A stretch of 64,000 bases of DNA, from the NCBI RefSeq assembly GCF_900105755.1, contig NZ_FNTQ01000001.1, positions 124,001-188,000 of the forward strand. Direction: 5' to 3'. A program made the position numbers and the translations under genes. Shown here piece after piece: positions 1 through 7,900 of the stretch (its first letter is position 1; the number at the start of each line of letters is the position of its first letter). The notes beneath the pieces were generated by a model. It had not been told where the DNA came from, searched no databases, and was given only the letters and a program-made list of their open reading frames with translations. This DNA comes from Streptomyces sp. Ag109_O5-10. Lineage in GTDB: Bacteria > Actinomycetota > Actinomycetes > Streptomycetales > Streptomycetaceae.

Positions 1-68
1 GACATCAGCGGCATGTCGGCCAGGAGTTCCTGCAGTTCGGGGTCGAGGGAGGGGCGTGCTGTGGTCAT
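1..68 (-). CDS. N-terminus of a probable alpha/beta hydrolase (partial, cut by window edge)
   Basis: Only the first 22 codons lie in the window, reading leftward from ATG at 68 (MTTARPSLDPELQELLADMP). The SLDPELQ and LLADMP pattern resembles the start of Streptomyces alpha/beta-hydrolase fold-3 esterases, but no catalytic motif is visible, so the family is a guess from the N-terminus. It lies downstream of the ABM monooxygenase on the same strand, about 105 bp away, so the two may be co-transcribed. Confidence 0.4.
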   Translation of the reverse strand, partial: MTTARPSLDPELQELLADMPLM

Positions 69-172
69 GGTCGTAGCCTCTCGTGGGTGGTGGCGGGACG
101 GTCGGGCCAGGACGGGGGCCGCCCCGGTGGGCACCGAGGCGGTAGAGACAGGGGTGTGGGGTGTTCGGCGAG

Positions 173-490
173 TCACAGGGCGGATTTGCCGCGGACCGGA
201 ACGTAGTCGGTGTACTCGGAGTCCTTGGCGAGCAGCGGGTCGATCTGCGCCACGATGGCCTGAGCGGTCTTGCCGGCGAAGACGCGGTGGTGGTCCTCCG
301 CGCTGGTCCAGCCTTCGGCGACGTGGACGACGTCGGGGTCGGACGCGGAGCGGGAGACGAGGTAGACGAGGCAGTATTCGCTCGCGCCGGGGCTGCCCTC
401 GTTCAGTCCGGTCAGCAGCAGGTCGACGAGCTGGTCGCCCATACCGGGCCTGGCAGTCAGGGTGGCGCTGAAGCCGTAGTTGGCAATCAT
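173..490 (-). CDS. Antibiotic biosynthesis monooxygenase (ABM) family protein
   Basis: A 105-residue protein of about the usual size for single-domain ABM-fold proteins, which are small dimeric ferredoxin-like enzymes that oxidise quinol-like substrates without cofactors; many remain uncharacterised. The N-terminal strand (MIANYGFSATLTARPG), the later segment VVHVAEGWTSAEDHHRVF and the final strand fit the fold. The start at 490 is chosen over an ATG 48 bp upstream because a purine-rich GAGGAGAGAAGGA stretch sits just before it. The gene is divergent from the AraC-type regulator at 639, with about 150 bp of shared control region. Cytoplasmic; the substrate is unknown. Confidence 0.75.
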   Translation of the reverse strand: MIANYGFSATLTARPGMGDQLVDLLLTGLNEGSPGASEYCLVYLVSRSASDPDVVHVAEGWTSAEDHHRVFAGKTAQAIVAQIDPLLAKDSEYTDYVPVRGKSAL

Positions 491-543
491 GGATTCCTTC
501 TCTCCTCTTCGGTGATGGAGTGCGGTGATTCCATTCAAGCGCG

Positions 544-572
544 TTGACCTGGGTAAACGTTAGACCGATACT
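544..572 (+). promoter_or_regulatory. Candidate sigma70-type promoter for the AraC-family gene
   Basis: TTGACC at 544-549 and GATACT at 567-572 are separated by 17 bp. They lie in the divergent space between the ABM gene and the AraC regulator, about 65 bp upstream of the regulator start. Predicted by eye only. Confidence 0.35.
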
Positions 573-638
573 CGTTCGCACTTGCACGATCCTCGCAACC
601 TTGAGAAAAACGGCGCGGAATGGTGCTGCAATGGACGC

Positions 639-1544
639 ATGTACCTCGAAGAACTCCGCACCCTGCTGGCCCGCCATGCGCGGCCCGACTGGACCACCAC
701 CATCGACGGCGTCCTCATCTCGAAGGTCGACCGCCCTGATCCGCCGGCGCCTTCGATGTCCGGCACGCTCCTGGCGGTCATCGCGCAGGGCGCCAAACGC
801 CTCGCCCTGGGTGAGAAGGTGTTCGAGTACGGGCCCGGGCAGTACCTGGTCGCATCCGTCGATCTGCCCGTCACAGGGCAGTTCACCCAGGCCGACCCCG
901 AGCAGCCGGCGCTGGGGTTCGGTCTCGTCCTGGAACCGTCCGCCGTTGCCGAGCTGCTACTCGAGGCCGGGCCCGGAGACGCCCCCCGGAGCAGCGGGGG
1001 CGCGCCGTCGGGGATCGCCGTCAGTGACGCACCGGCCGCGCTGCTGGACGCGGTGGTCCGGCTGTTGCGCCTCCTCGACGAGCCCCGCGACCGGGCCGTA
1101 CTGGCCCCGCTGGTCAAGCGCGAGATCCTGTGGCGTCTGATCACCGGCGAACAGGGTGCGACGGTTCGCCAGCTCGGCCTGGCCGACAGCAGCCTCAGCC
1201 ACATCTCGCGGGCCGTGCGCTGGATCCGCGAGCACTACGCGCAGCCCTTCCGGGTCGAGGACGTGGCGCGGCAGTCCGGCATGGGCGTCTCCGCCTTCTA
1301 CCGCAACTTCCAAGCGGTGACCGCGATGAGCCCCATCCAGTTCCAGAAGCAGATCCGGCTCCAGGAGGCCCGGCTGCTGCTCGCCACCCACCCCGGAGAC
1401 GTCACCGGAGTCGGCCACCGCGTCGGCTACGACAACCCGTCGCAGTTCAGCCGGGAGTACCGCCGCCAGTTCGGCGCGCCCCCCAGCCAGGACGCCGCCC
1501 GCCTGCGTCAGGCCGTGCGTGCACCGGCGGGTCTCCTGCCCTGA
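639..1544 (+). CDS. AraC-family transcriptional regulator (AraC_N + HTH_18)
   Basis: A 301-residue cytoplasmic regulator. Residues ~15-170 match the AraC_N type cupin sensor domain (VFEYGPGQYLVASVDLPVTG; LGFGLVLEP). Residues ~200-295 hold the two helix-turn-helix units, with the FRVEDVARQSGMGVSAFYR recognition segment and the family signature GYDNPSQFSREYRRQFG. ATG 639 is used; an in-frame ATG at 582 would add 19 residues outside the domain. It is divergent from the ABM gene and followed, after about 155 bp, by an SDR on the same strand. It probably controls one or both. The inducer is unknown. Confidence 0.85.
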   Translation: MYLEELRTLLARHARPDWTTTIDGVLISKVDRPDPPAPSMSGTLLAVIAQGAKRLALGEKVFEYGPGQYLVASVDLPVTGQFTQADPEQPALGFGLVLEPSAVAELLLEAGPGDAPRSSGGAPSGIAVSDAPAALLDAVVRLLRLLDEPRDRAVLAPLVKREILWRLITGEQGATVRQLGLADSSLSHISRAVRWIREHYAQPFRVEDVARQSGMGVSAFYRNFQAVTAMSPIQFQKQIRLQEARLLLATHPGDVTGVGHRVGYDNPSQFSREYRRQFGAPPSQDAARLRQAVRAPAGLLP

Positions 1545-1586
1545 GCCGGGTGGGCTTCAGTGGAGGATCGTGCAAGGAGTAGCGAG

Positions 1587-1598
1587 GATAGTTCTATC
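1587..1598. promoter_or_regulatory. Small palindrome GATAGTTCTATC upstream of SDR
   Basis: A perfect 12-bp palindrome lies in the gap between the AraC gene stop and the SDR start, about 105 bp upstream of the SDR. It could be an operator, but the only support is symmetry and position. Confidence 0.25.
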
Positions 1599-1700
1599 AT
1601 CTCCGCAGGTCAGAACGATTCAATGGGATCACCGGTTCTCCCGTGGAGCAGGAAAATGCCTGTCCACCCGGACGGATCCCACATCGCAAAGGGGCACAAC

Positions 1701-2450
1701 GTGAAGACGGTTCTGATCACTGGCACCTCGTCCGGGTACGGGCGGGAGACCGCCCTCTACTTCCACTCGCAGGGGTGGAACGTCATCGCCACGATGCGGA
1801 CGCCGCGTCCAGGCGTCCTTCCTGAGGCGGACCGGCTCCGCGTCATCGAGCTCGACGTGACCAGGCCCGAGAGCATCACCGCCGCGTTCGAGACAGCCGG
1901 GCCCGTCGACGTCCTGGTCAACAACGCGGGCGTCCCATCGATCAGCGTGTTCGAGGGCACCCCCATGGCCCGAGTGCGGGAGGTCTTCGAGACCAACACG
2001 TTCGGCGTGATGGCGACGACGCAGGCGGTGCTGCCCCAGTTCCGCGAGCGCGGCTCCGGCGTGGTGGTCAACGTGACATCCAGCGTGGTGCTGGGCCATA
2101 TGCCGCTCTCGGCCGTCTACAAGGCGAGCAAGATGGCCATCGAGGGGTTCACCGCATCCCTCGCGCTCGAGCTCGCGCCCTTCGGTGTACGGGCGAAGAC
2201 GGTCCAGCCGGGCGCCTGTCTGACGACGAACTTCGCGGCCAACGCGACGAAGGGCGCCTCGCTGGACGAGCTGGTGCCGGCGCCCTACGCACCATGGGCG
2301 AAGAAGGCCATGGGCGACTTCACGGGCCAGGACCTGTTCACCAAGGAGCGCGACGTCGCCGAGACAGTGTGGCGAGCCGTGCACGACACGACCGGCCAGC
2401 TGCGATTCCCCGCCGGGCTCGACGCGGTCTCACTCTCCCAGGCGAAGTGA
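1701..2450 (+). CDS. Short-chain dehydrogenase/reductase (classical SDR)
   Basis: A 249-residue NAD(P)-dependent oxidoreductase with the complete classical SDR signature: TGTSSGYG nucleotide-binding loop at ~8-14, NNAG at 74-77, catalytic Ser in VTSSVV and Y140-x3-K144 (YKASK). GTG 1701 is the start because AAAGGGG lies six bases upstream and the glycine-rich strand begins immediately; the frame stays open upstream but without domain content. Downstream of the AraC regulator in the same direction. The substrate cannot be deduced. The family resembles SDRs that act on small carbonyls in detoxification. Confidence 0.85.
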   Translation: MKTVLITGTSSGYGRETALYFHSQGWNVIATMRTPRPGVLPEADRLRVIELDVTRPESITAAFETAGPVDVLVNNAGVPSISVFEGTPMARVREVFETNTFGVMATTQAVLPQFRERGSGVVVNVTSSVVLGHMPLSAVYKASKMAIEGFTASLALELAPFGVRAKTVQPGACLTTNFAANATKGASLDELVPAPYAPWAKKAMGDFTGQDLFTKERDVAETVWRAVHDTTGQLRFPAGLDAVSLSQAK

Positions 2451-3056
2451 TCAGCCAGCAGGCACGGTCATGCCGCACTGATACCAGGAGCCGGCCCCGC
2501 GCCCACGCACCGGGTCGGCTCGCTGTCGGGCGCTCACCCCGATGAACGGGAACCTGACCAACGACGAGAAGCCGGACCGGTTCGCCCTCGGCCACGGTCA
2601 CCGCAGGGACGCCGTCCACGGCTGGGCCCGCTGAACCGCGCCATCATGCATGGGCACCTGTAGGCGCCCCCATACTTCTCCGCATCGTGCGGCGGAGCAC
2701 CGTTGGCGATCGTCCGCCAGTACACGAGCAGCAAAAACGTCCGCTCTAACGTGCACGTCAGAGCGGTCTTGAGATGCATTCATCCCCGGCGTGAACGCCG
2801 GGGCTTTCTGCAAGAGTCCCGGTAAGAACGAGGTTCACGACGCCGACGAGCCGGTGGCCCCCCGCCACCTCGCCCGCTTTCGCCGCGACGTCACCACCGT
2901 CGCCACCCATGGCGCTCCCTTCCAACTCCTCGTCACCTGCAACGAGTGGGCGAGGGCACCGCCGCCGAGTCGGCCACCGCCTGATCCAGCGCCAGTGGCC
3001 ACGGCGCGTACATGGAGGCGCTGAACGACGTTGGGTGTGGCTCTCGTGGCGGGACA
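2451..3056. other. Gene-poor stretch with a hairpin; no gene called
   Basis: No convincing coding frame was found between the SDR and the VOC gene. The frame from ~2823 to 3022 on the plus strand (HLARFRRDVTTVATHGAPF) reads protein-like and could be the remains of a lost gene, but no family is recognised. A strong hairpin sits at 2785-2804. Confidence 0.45.
2785..2804 (+). terminator. CCCCGGCG-TGAA-CGCCGGGG hairpin with T-rich tail
   Basis: A perfect 8-bp GC stem with a TGAA tetraloop is followed by CTTTCT. This is a Rho-independent terminator shape. Hairpins like this also mark the ends of IS200/IS605 TnpB elements in actinomycetes, but no TnpB sequence is left nearby, so that origin is only a possibility. 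Confidence 0.5.
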
Positions 3057-3080
3057 CGTTGAGCTGCCGGTTTGGTGATG
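3057..3080 (+). repeat. Copy 1 of a direct repeat flanking the VOC gene
   Basis: ACGTTGAGCTGCCGGTTT followed by looser similarity matches the sequence at 3960-3985. Together the copies flank the VOC gene in direct orientation. They look like ends of related mobile elements. Confidence 0.4.
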
Positions 3081-3151
3081 GGGAATCTGTCCGGATCTCT
3101 ATCGCGTTGGCCGCCGCAGCAACCGCCGACCGCTGCTCGTGGGTTCCGGCT

Positions 3152-3865
3152 TCACCGGTGGGCGAGCACGCGGAACACGTTGCCGTCGGGGTCGGCCAGC
3201 AGCACCGCGCCGTCCTCGCCGTGGGCGGGGTCGAGACGCTTCGCTCCGAGGGAGAGCAGGCGCTCGACCTCCGCCTGCTGATCGCCGTCCGGTGCGAGGT
3301 CGAAGTGCAGGTCCTTGCCGGGGTCCGGCATCAACGGCGGTCCACCCCACGTGATCTTCGTACCGCCGTTCGGTGACTGGATGGCGGTCTCCTCGTCCTG
3401 GTCCCAGACCAGCGGCCAGCCCAGAGCCTCGCTCCAGAAGTAGCCCACGGCCTGCGAGCCATCGCAGGCGAGCGCTCCGATGAAGCCACAGCCGGCGAGG
3501 AAATTGTTGCCCGGCTCGATGACACAGAACTCGTTGCCCTCAGGGTCTGCGAGCACCACATGGGACGCGTCCGGTCCCTGGCCGACGTCGGCGTGCTGCG
3601 CGCCGAGGTCGAGAGCCCTGGCCACGGTCTCCTGCTGGTCCTCCAGTGAGGAACTGGTCAGGTCGAAGTGCAGCCGGTTCTGGGCGGCCTTCTGCGTTTG
3701 GGTGGGACGGAAGCCGAGGCGGTATCCGGCGTCATTCCCGGACAGCAGGGCGACGCCGTCGCAGGAGTCGTCGGCTCTCTCCAAGTTCAGGACCCCGGAC
3801 CAGAAATGCGCTAAACGCTCGGGCTGGTGCGCGTCGAAGGAGAGTGCGATGAGTCGGCTGGTCAT
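3152..3865 (-). CDS. VOC (glyoxalase/dioxygenase fold) family protein, two tandem domains
   Basis: A 237-residue protein made of two glyoxalase-like modules. Residues ~1-115 contain LHFDLTSSSLEDQQ and the end motif HVVLADPEGNEFCVIE; residues ~120-237 repeat it with DLHFDLAPDGDQQAEVERL and VLLADPDGNVFRVL. The ADPEGN/ADPDGN strands carry the typical metal-site glutamate region, although whether metal binds is unknown. The start at 3865 has AGAGGAAA upstream; the earlier ATG at 3943 lacks domain content. Related proteins include bleomycin-resistance-like and small-molecule-binding proteins. The gene stands alone between IS-related debris on both sides. Confidence 0.8.
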   Translation of the reverse strand: MTSRLIALSFDAHQPERLAHFWSGVLNLERADDSCDGVALLSGNDAGYRLGFRPTQTQKAAQNRLHFDLTSSSLEDQQETVARALDLGAQHADVGQGPDASHVVLADPEGNEFCVIEPGNNFLAGCGFIGALACDGSQAVGYFWSEALGWPLVWDQDEETAIQSPNGGTKITWGGPPLMPDPGKDLHFDLAPDGDQQAEVERLLSLGAKRLDPAHGEDGAVLLADPDGNVFRVLAHR

Positions 3866-3959
3866 TGCGCCACGTTTCCTCTGTCCGTTGAGTGCCAGCT
3901 GTCGGCGGGGCGCCGTGTCAGCGCCTCGAACGAGGATAGGCACAGCTCTCCCCGGCGGA

Positions 3960-3985
3960 CGTGCTGAGCTGCCGGTTTATTGCTC
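3960..3985 (+). repeat. Copy 2 of the direct repeat flanking the VOC gene
   Basis: ACGTGCTGAGCTGCCGGTTT resembles 3057-3075. This copy lies just upstream of the degenerate coiled-coil/winged-helix ORF at 4041, the same kind of ORF carried by the IS at 17628-19288, which supports a mobile-element origin. Confidence 0.4.
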
Positions 3986-4040
3986 TGGGCTGTTGTCGGA
4001 TCGCTGTCCTCCTACCGTGACGGTGGAGGAGGCGGTGTCG

Positions 4041-4262
4041 ATGGTGTCGTTGATCGAGGAGGTGGAGTCGCGGGAGACCGCGGCCCGGGCGCGGGTCGAG
4101 GAACAGGTGGTGGCGGACGCGTCGGCTCCGATGCAGGCGAAGCAAATCGTGCCGCGGATCGGGCTGCCGGCGGTGTCGGCGAAGGTCGAGGGGACGTGGG
4201 GGAAGCTGAAGCGGCTGGTGGAGCAGGGAGGACGGCCGGGGTGGGAACATCCCCGGGGCTTT
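4041..4262 (+). pseudogene. Degenerate IS-associated coiled-coil/winged-helix ORF
   Basis: The frame from ATG 4041 starts MVSLIEEVESRETAARARVE and continues with APMQAKQIVPRIGLP and GTWGKLKRLVEQG. These match the start (VVGLLEEQELAARRRVDGL) and the C-terminal winged-helix segment (LTCQEMAAGFGMDVVPARVE; LRSKAKRLVARG) of the protein at 18641-19177. The middle coiled-coil portion is deleted and the C-terminus runs into unrelated sequence. It is therefore a shortened relic of the same family, presumably left by an earlier IS insertion next to the sugar locus. Confidence 0.55.
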
Positions 4263-4275
4263 GGGAGACGGCCGG

Positions 4276-6012
4276 TCAGCGGCTGTCTCGGCGTGCGTGT
4301 GCCTCGGCGAGCAGGAGGTAGCTGCTCGCGGTCCAGGTGTAGGCGCGGTCGCGCAGGCCTGTTCCGGCGAGGGCGTCGAAGTTCTCGGCGAAGCCGTGCG
4401 TTTCGCACAGGGCGCGGAAGCGGGCGCTGATCTCGTCGGCGAGGCGGTGGTGGCCGGCGCGGCGCAGGCCGTCCTCGATGAGGACGGTGGCGGGGGCCCA
4501 GATCGGGCCGCGCCAGTAGCCGTCGGCACGGTAGTGGGGCGAGGTGGGATGTTCGGTGGCCAGTCCGTACGGAGTCAGGTGGGTTTCGATCCGGTCGGCC
4601 AGGGTTTTCCGGATGTGCTCGGGCAGGTGCTCGCCCAGCGCGATGGGCATGAGGTCCAGCAGGCTGGAGCTGCCCCAGGTCGCGGCGCTGTCGACGCCGC
4701 GGGTCACGAACCGCTCTGGCGTCCACAGTTCGTCGAGCATCGCGGCCTGGGTCGCGGCGGCGGTACGGGCCCAGCGCCGAGCCTGGTCGGGCAGGTCCAG
4801 TTCTGCGGCCAGCCGGGCGAGTTCGTGGAGCTGGAGGATGAGGAAGGCGGCCAGGTCGGCGGTGACGACCACGCGCTCGGGGTCGAAGGTGGTGGCGTTG
4901 TCCCAGCCGCTGTCGTTGCCGTGCTGGTAGTGGGGCAGGGCGGCGCCCGGTGCGCGGCGGGCGGTCAGCCAGAAGTCCGTCCACCGCGCCAACCGGCCGT
5001 AGATTTTCGCGAGTTCGCTACGGCCGATCGGCTCGGGGAGCCGGCTGCGCAGGTGGGACAGGGTCCAGCCGTGAATGGGCGGCTTGACGAAGTTGTGGAG
5101 GACCTCGGAGTGGGTCACCGAGTCGGGAAGGGCCCCGGTCTCGTCCTGGTGGTCGAAGGGCAGGCAGAACTGGTCCCACGCGAGAGCGGGTGCTCCGGGG
5201 GCCAGGGCGAGGGCGTTGAAGCAGTGGTCCCAGCTCCACACCTTGTCCATCCAGTGCTTGGACATCAGCACCGCCGGCCGGGTGACCAGCCCCGCCGGAC
5301 GGACCGTCGCCGACCATATGACATACGCGGCGAGTGAGGCGGCCGGCGTGGCCTGCGAGCGCCAGGGGGCCACCGCGTCGACGAACGCGGCGAAGGCGTG
5401 CTCCGCGGCCGCCACGACGGCGTCGAACGTCTGCGAGGACGTGTAGGGCAGACGTGCGCTGTCCAGTTCCTCGACGGCTGCCTCCCAGCTGGCGCCCGTG
5501 CCCGCGGTGACACTGACGCCTCGTTCGCCGCTGCCGAGCATCTGACTGCCGGACACCGCGGCGGCGGAACCCGACAGCACGGTGACCCGGTAGCGGCGGC
5601 CGGTCTCGTACGAGGTGAACACGTACGCGTCGGCGGCCGGTTCGCGGTAGAAGTACGTACCGCTGAACGGGGTGAGCGTCCGGGCCGCCGCCGAGATCCG
5701 CAGCGGCAGACCCGCGCCGCGCAGTCGTACGGTGTCCGGCGACTCGAAGGCGAGATCCACGCGCCCGGCCGCGCCGGTCCAGGTCAGCAGGCCCGGGGCC
5801 GCCTCGACGCGGGTCTTGGCCCGCTCGCCCGTCGCGGGGTCGAGCGGCACAAGGCTCAAGACGGCGTGCATGCCGTTCTGGTGCGAGACGAGGTGAAGGT
5901 CTTCGGCCCTGGTCCTCTCCGCGAGCACGGGAGAGATGCCGAACCAGGATCCGCGCGTGCTGAACGGGATGTCATGGACGGAGAAGGCCGGGCCGGATCG
6001 GGCGGCGGTCAT
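4276..6012 (-). CDS. GH63-like glycoside hydrolase (mannosylglycerate hydrolase/glucosidase type)
   Basis: A 578-residue protein with an N-terminal beta-rich part (~1-230) and a C-terminal (alpha/alpha)6 barrel. Barrel motifs typical of GH63 and related glucosidases are visible: VWSWDHCFNALALA near 265, QHGNDSGWDNATTF near 370 and DGYWRGPIWAPATVL near 500. There is no signal peptide, so it should act in the cytoplasm on sugar imported by the adjacent ABC transporter. It is the last gene of the minus-strand locus, 73 bp after the second permease. The exact substrate, such as glucosyl- or mannosyl-glycerate or another alpha-glucoside, cannot be read from the sequence. Confidence 0.8.
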   Translation of the reverse strand: MTAARSGPAFSVHDIPFSTRGSWFGISPVLAERTRAEDLHLVSHQNGMHAVLSLVPLDPATGERAKTRVEAAPGLLTWTGAAGRVDLAFESPDTVRLRGAGLPLRISAAARTLTPFSGTYFYREPAADAYVFTSYETGRRYRVTVLSGSAAAVSGSQMLGSGERGVSVTAGTGASWEAAVEELDSARLPYTSSQTFDAVVAAAEHAFAAFVDAVAPWRSQATPAASLAAYVIWSATVRPAGLVTRPAVLMSKHWMDKVWSWDHCFNALALAPGAPALAWDQFCLPFDHQDETGALPDSVTHSEVLHNFVKPPIHGWTLSHLRSRLPEPIGRSELAKIYGRLARWTDFWLTARRAPGAALPHYQHGNDSGWDNATTFDPERVVVTADLAAFLILQLHELARLAAELDLPDQARRWARTAAATQAAMLDELWTPERFVTRGVDSAATWGSSSLLDLMPIALGEHLPEHIRKTLADRIETHLTPYGLATEHPTSPHYRADGYWRGPIWAPATVLIEDGLRRAGHHRLADEISARFRALCETHGFAENFDALAGTGLRDRAYTWTASSYLLLAEAHARRDSR

Positions 6013-6085
6013 GTGGCGTGACTCGTTTCTTCAGCAGGGGTGACCGGCGGTGGGCGGCGGGTGGTGACCGCCTCTTGTGCGGTGG

Positions 6086-6910
6086 TCAGTCCTTCACGGC
6101 GCCGGCGGTCACGCCGGCGGCGACGTAACGCTGGGCGAGGACGAGGATCACCGTGGCGGGCAGCGAGGCCACGACGGCGGTGGCCATGATGGCGTTCCAC
6201 TGCTGGTTGTTGTTGCCGATGTAGTGGTAGATGCCGAGGGTGATCGGCTCGTGGGCGCCGCCGTTGACCAGGGTGCTGGCGAAGACGAAGTCCGACCAGG
6301 ACCACAGGAAGGCGAACAGCGACACCGTGACGACGGCGTTGCGGCTGGTGGGCAGGACGACGGACCAGAAGGTGCGCAGGGTGCCGGCTCCGTCCATCTG
6401 CGCGGCCTGCAGGAGTTCGCCGGGGATGCCCGACATGAACGCCGTGAAGATCAGAACGGCGAAGGGGACGGCCAGGGTGGAGTCGGCGACGATCAGGCCG
6501 GGCACCGACTGCAGCAGCCCGAGTTGGAGGTAGACGGCGTAGAAGCCCATCGCCATGATGATGCCGGGGATCATCTGCGCGGCCAGCAGGACGAAGCTGA
6601 GGATGCCGCCGCCGCGCGGGCGCAGTTTGGCGAGCGCGTAGCCGGCGGGGGCAGCCAGGACGACGGTCAGCAGGACGGTGCCGAGACCGATGACGAGGCT
6701 GGTGCCGAGGTAGGGCAACTGGTCGTCGAGGACGGTGCGGTAGCCGGCCAGGGTGCCGTGCAGCGGCAGCAGGTCCGGGGGGCTCTTGCGCATGTCCTGG
6801 TCGCGGGTCAGGGACACGTTGAGCATCCAGTAGACCGGGAAGAGCATGACCGCGGTCAGCACGACGCCGATCGTGGTCTTGCCCCACGTACGGCTGCGGC
6901 TTCGGCTCAC
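6086..6910 (-). CDS. Carbohydrate ABC transporter permease (MalG type)
   Basis: A 274-residue inner-membrane permease with six predicted helices and the binding-protein-dependent transport signature around the EAA loop (GELLQAAQMDGAGTLRTFWSVVLP). GTG 6910 overlaps the stop of the other permease by four bases (GTGA), showing translational coupling. Partner of the permease at 6907-7890 and the binding protein at 7901-9148. There is no ATPase gene in the locus; in Streptomyces such importers usually share the MsiK ATPase, so that is the likely energiser. Confidence 0.9.
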   Translation of the reverse strand: MSRSRSRTWGKTTIGVVLTAVMLFPVYWMLNVSLTRDQDMRKSPPDLLPLHGTLAGYRTVLDDQLPYLGTSLVIGLGTVLLTVVLAAPAGYALAKLRPRGGGILSFVLLAAQMIPGIIMAMGFYAVYLQLGLLQSVPGLIVADSTLAVPFAVLIFTAFMSGIPGELLQAAQMDGAGTLRTFWSVVLPTSRNAVVTVSLFAFLWSWSDFVFASTLVNGGAHEPITLGIYHYIGNNNQQWNAIMATAVVASLPATVILVLAQRYVAAGVTAGAVKD

Positions 6911-7890
6911 GACAGGGCCTGCTTTCTCTGCACCCGGACGTAGACCAGGCCGAAGACCAGCGCGGTGACGACGAGCAGGTTGCCGACGGCCGCGCCCGGG
7001 CCGAAGGCCGGCAGGAGGTTGCCGAAGCCGAGCTGGTAGGACCAGGTGGCGAAGGTGGTCGAGGAGTCGGCCGGACCGCCCTTGGTCATGATCCAGATGA
7101 TGTCGAAGACCTTGAGCGTGTAGACCAGTCCCAGGAGCAGGGTTATGGCGGAGACCGGGCGCAGCAGCGGGAAGGTGATGCTCCAGAACCGGCGCCAGGC
7201 TCCCGCCCCGTCCAGGGCGGCGGCCTCGTACAGGCCGGGCGGGACGGACTGCAGGCCGCTGTAGAGCACGACCAGGTTGAACGGGACGCCGATCCAGATG
7301 TTCGCGATGATCACGGAGGTCAGTGACCAGGACGGTGAGGTCAGCCAGTTCACGGGGTCGATGCCGATGGTGTGCAGGGCGGCGTTGACGATGCCGGAGT
7401 CGGTGTTGAGCATCCACGACCAGGTGGAGGCCGAGACGATCAGCGGCAGCAGCCACGGTACGAGGAACAGGGCGCGCAGGGTGGCGGACAGCGGGAAGTG
7501 CTGCTGGAAGAAGACCGCGAGGGCCAGCCCGATGGCGTACTGGAAGGCCAGGCAGACGGCGGTGAAGAGGGCGGTGTGCAGCAGGGCCGGGGCGAAGGTC
7601 GGGTTGTCGAAGACGGTGCGGTAGTTGGCGAGGCCGGTGAAGGGGGCGTCGCCCTGGACGAAGGAACGGACGGTGTAGTTGCGCAGGCTCAGGTCGAGGT
7701 TGCGGTAGAGCGGATAGGCGTAGAAGAGGACGAGGTAGAGGGTGACCGGGGCGAGGAAGGCCCACGCGGCCCCCTGGGTGGAGGTGGGCCGGCGGCGTTT
7801 CCTGGTGCGGGCCGGGGGCGGGGCTGCGGTGGCCGCCCCGTTCCGGACTCCCGCGGGCCGGTGGTGCGGCGGACGGCTCGTCTGCTTCAT
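6907..7890 (-). CDS. Carbohydrate ABC transporter permease (MalF type)
   Basis: A 327-residue permease with a basic N-terminal tail of about 45 residues, then six predicted membrane helices. The EAA-loop motif is PGLYEAAALDGAGAWRRFWS. ATG 7890 is chosen; a GTG nine bases upstream (7899) is equally possible. It begins 10 bp after the binding-protein stop and overlaps the next permease by four bases, so the three genes form one transcription unit. It imports a sugar whose identity is probably linked to the GH63-like hydrolase. Confidence 0.9.
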   Translation of the reverse strand: MKQTSRPPHHRPAGVRNGAATAAPPPARTRKRRRPTSTQGAAWAFLAPVTLYLVLFYAYPLYRNLDLSLRNYTVRSFVQGDAPFTGLANYRTVFDNPTFAPALLHTALFTAVCLAFQYAIGLALAVFFQQHFPLSATLRALFLVPWLLPLIVSASTWSWMLNTDSGIVNAALHTIGIDPVNWLTSPSWSLTSVIIANIWIGVPFNLVVLYSGLQSVPPGLYEAAALDGAGAWRRFWSITFPLLRPVSAITLLLGLVYTLKVFDIIWIMTKGGPADSSTTFATWSYQLGFGNLLPAFGPGAAVGNLLVVTALVFGLVYVRVQRKQALS

Positions 7891-7900
7891 GGAACTCACG

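Noticed and set aside
3960..4020. Exact copy of the 17628 IS terminal repeat next to the relic ORF
   Set aside because: Only a CTGTTGTCG match is found; the remaining bases do not align, so the ORF relic belonged to a different element of the same kind.
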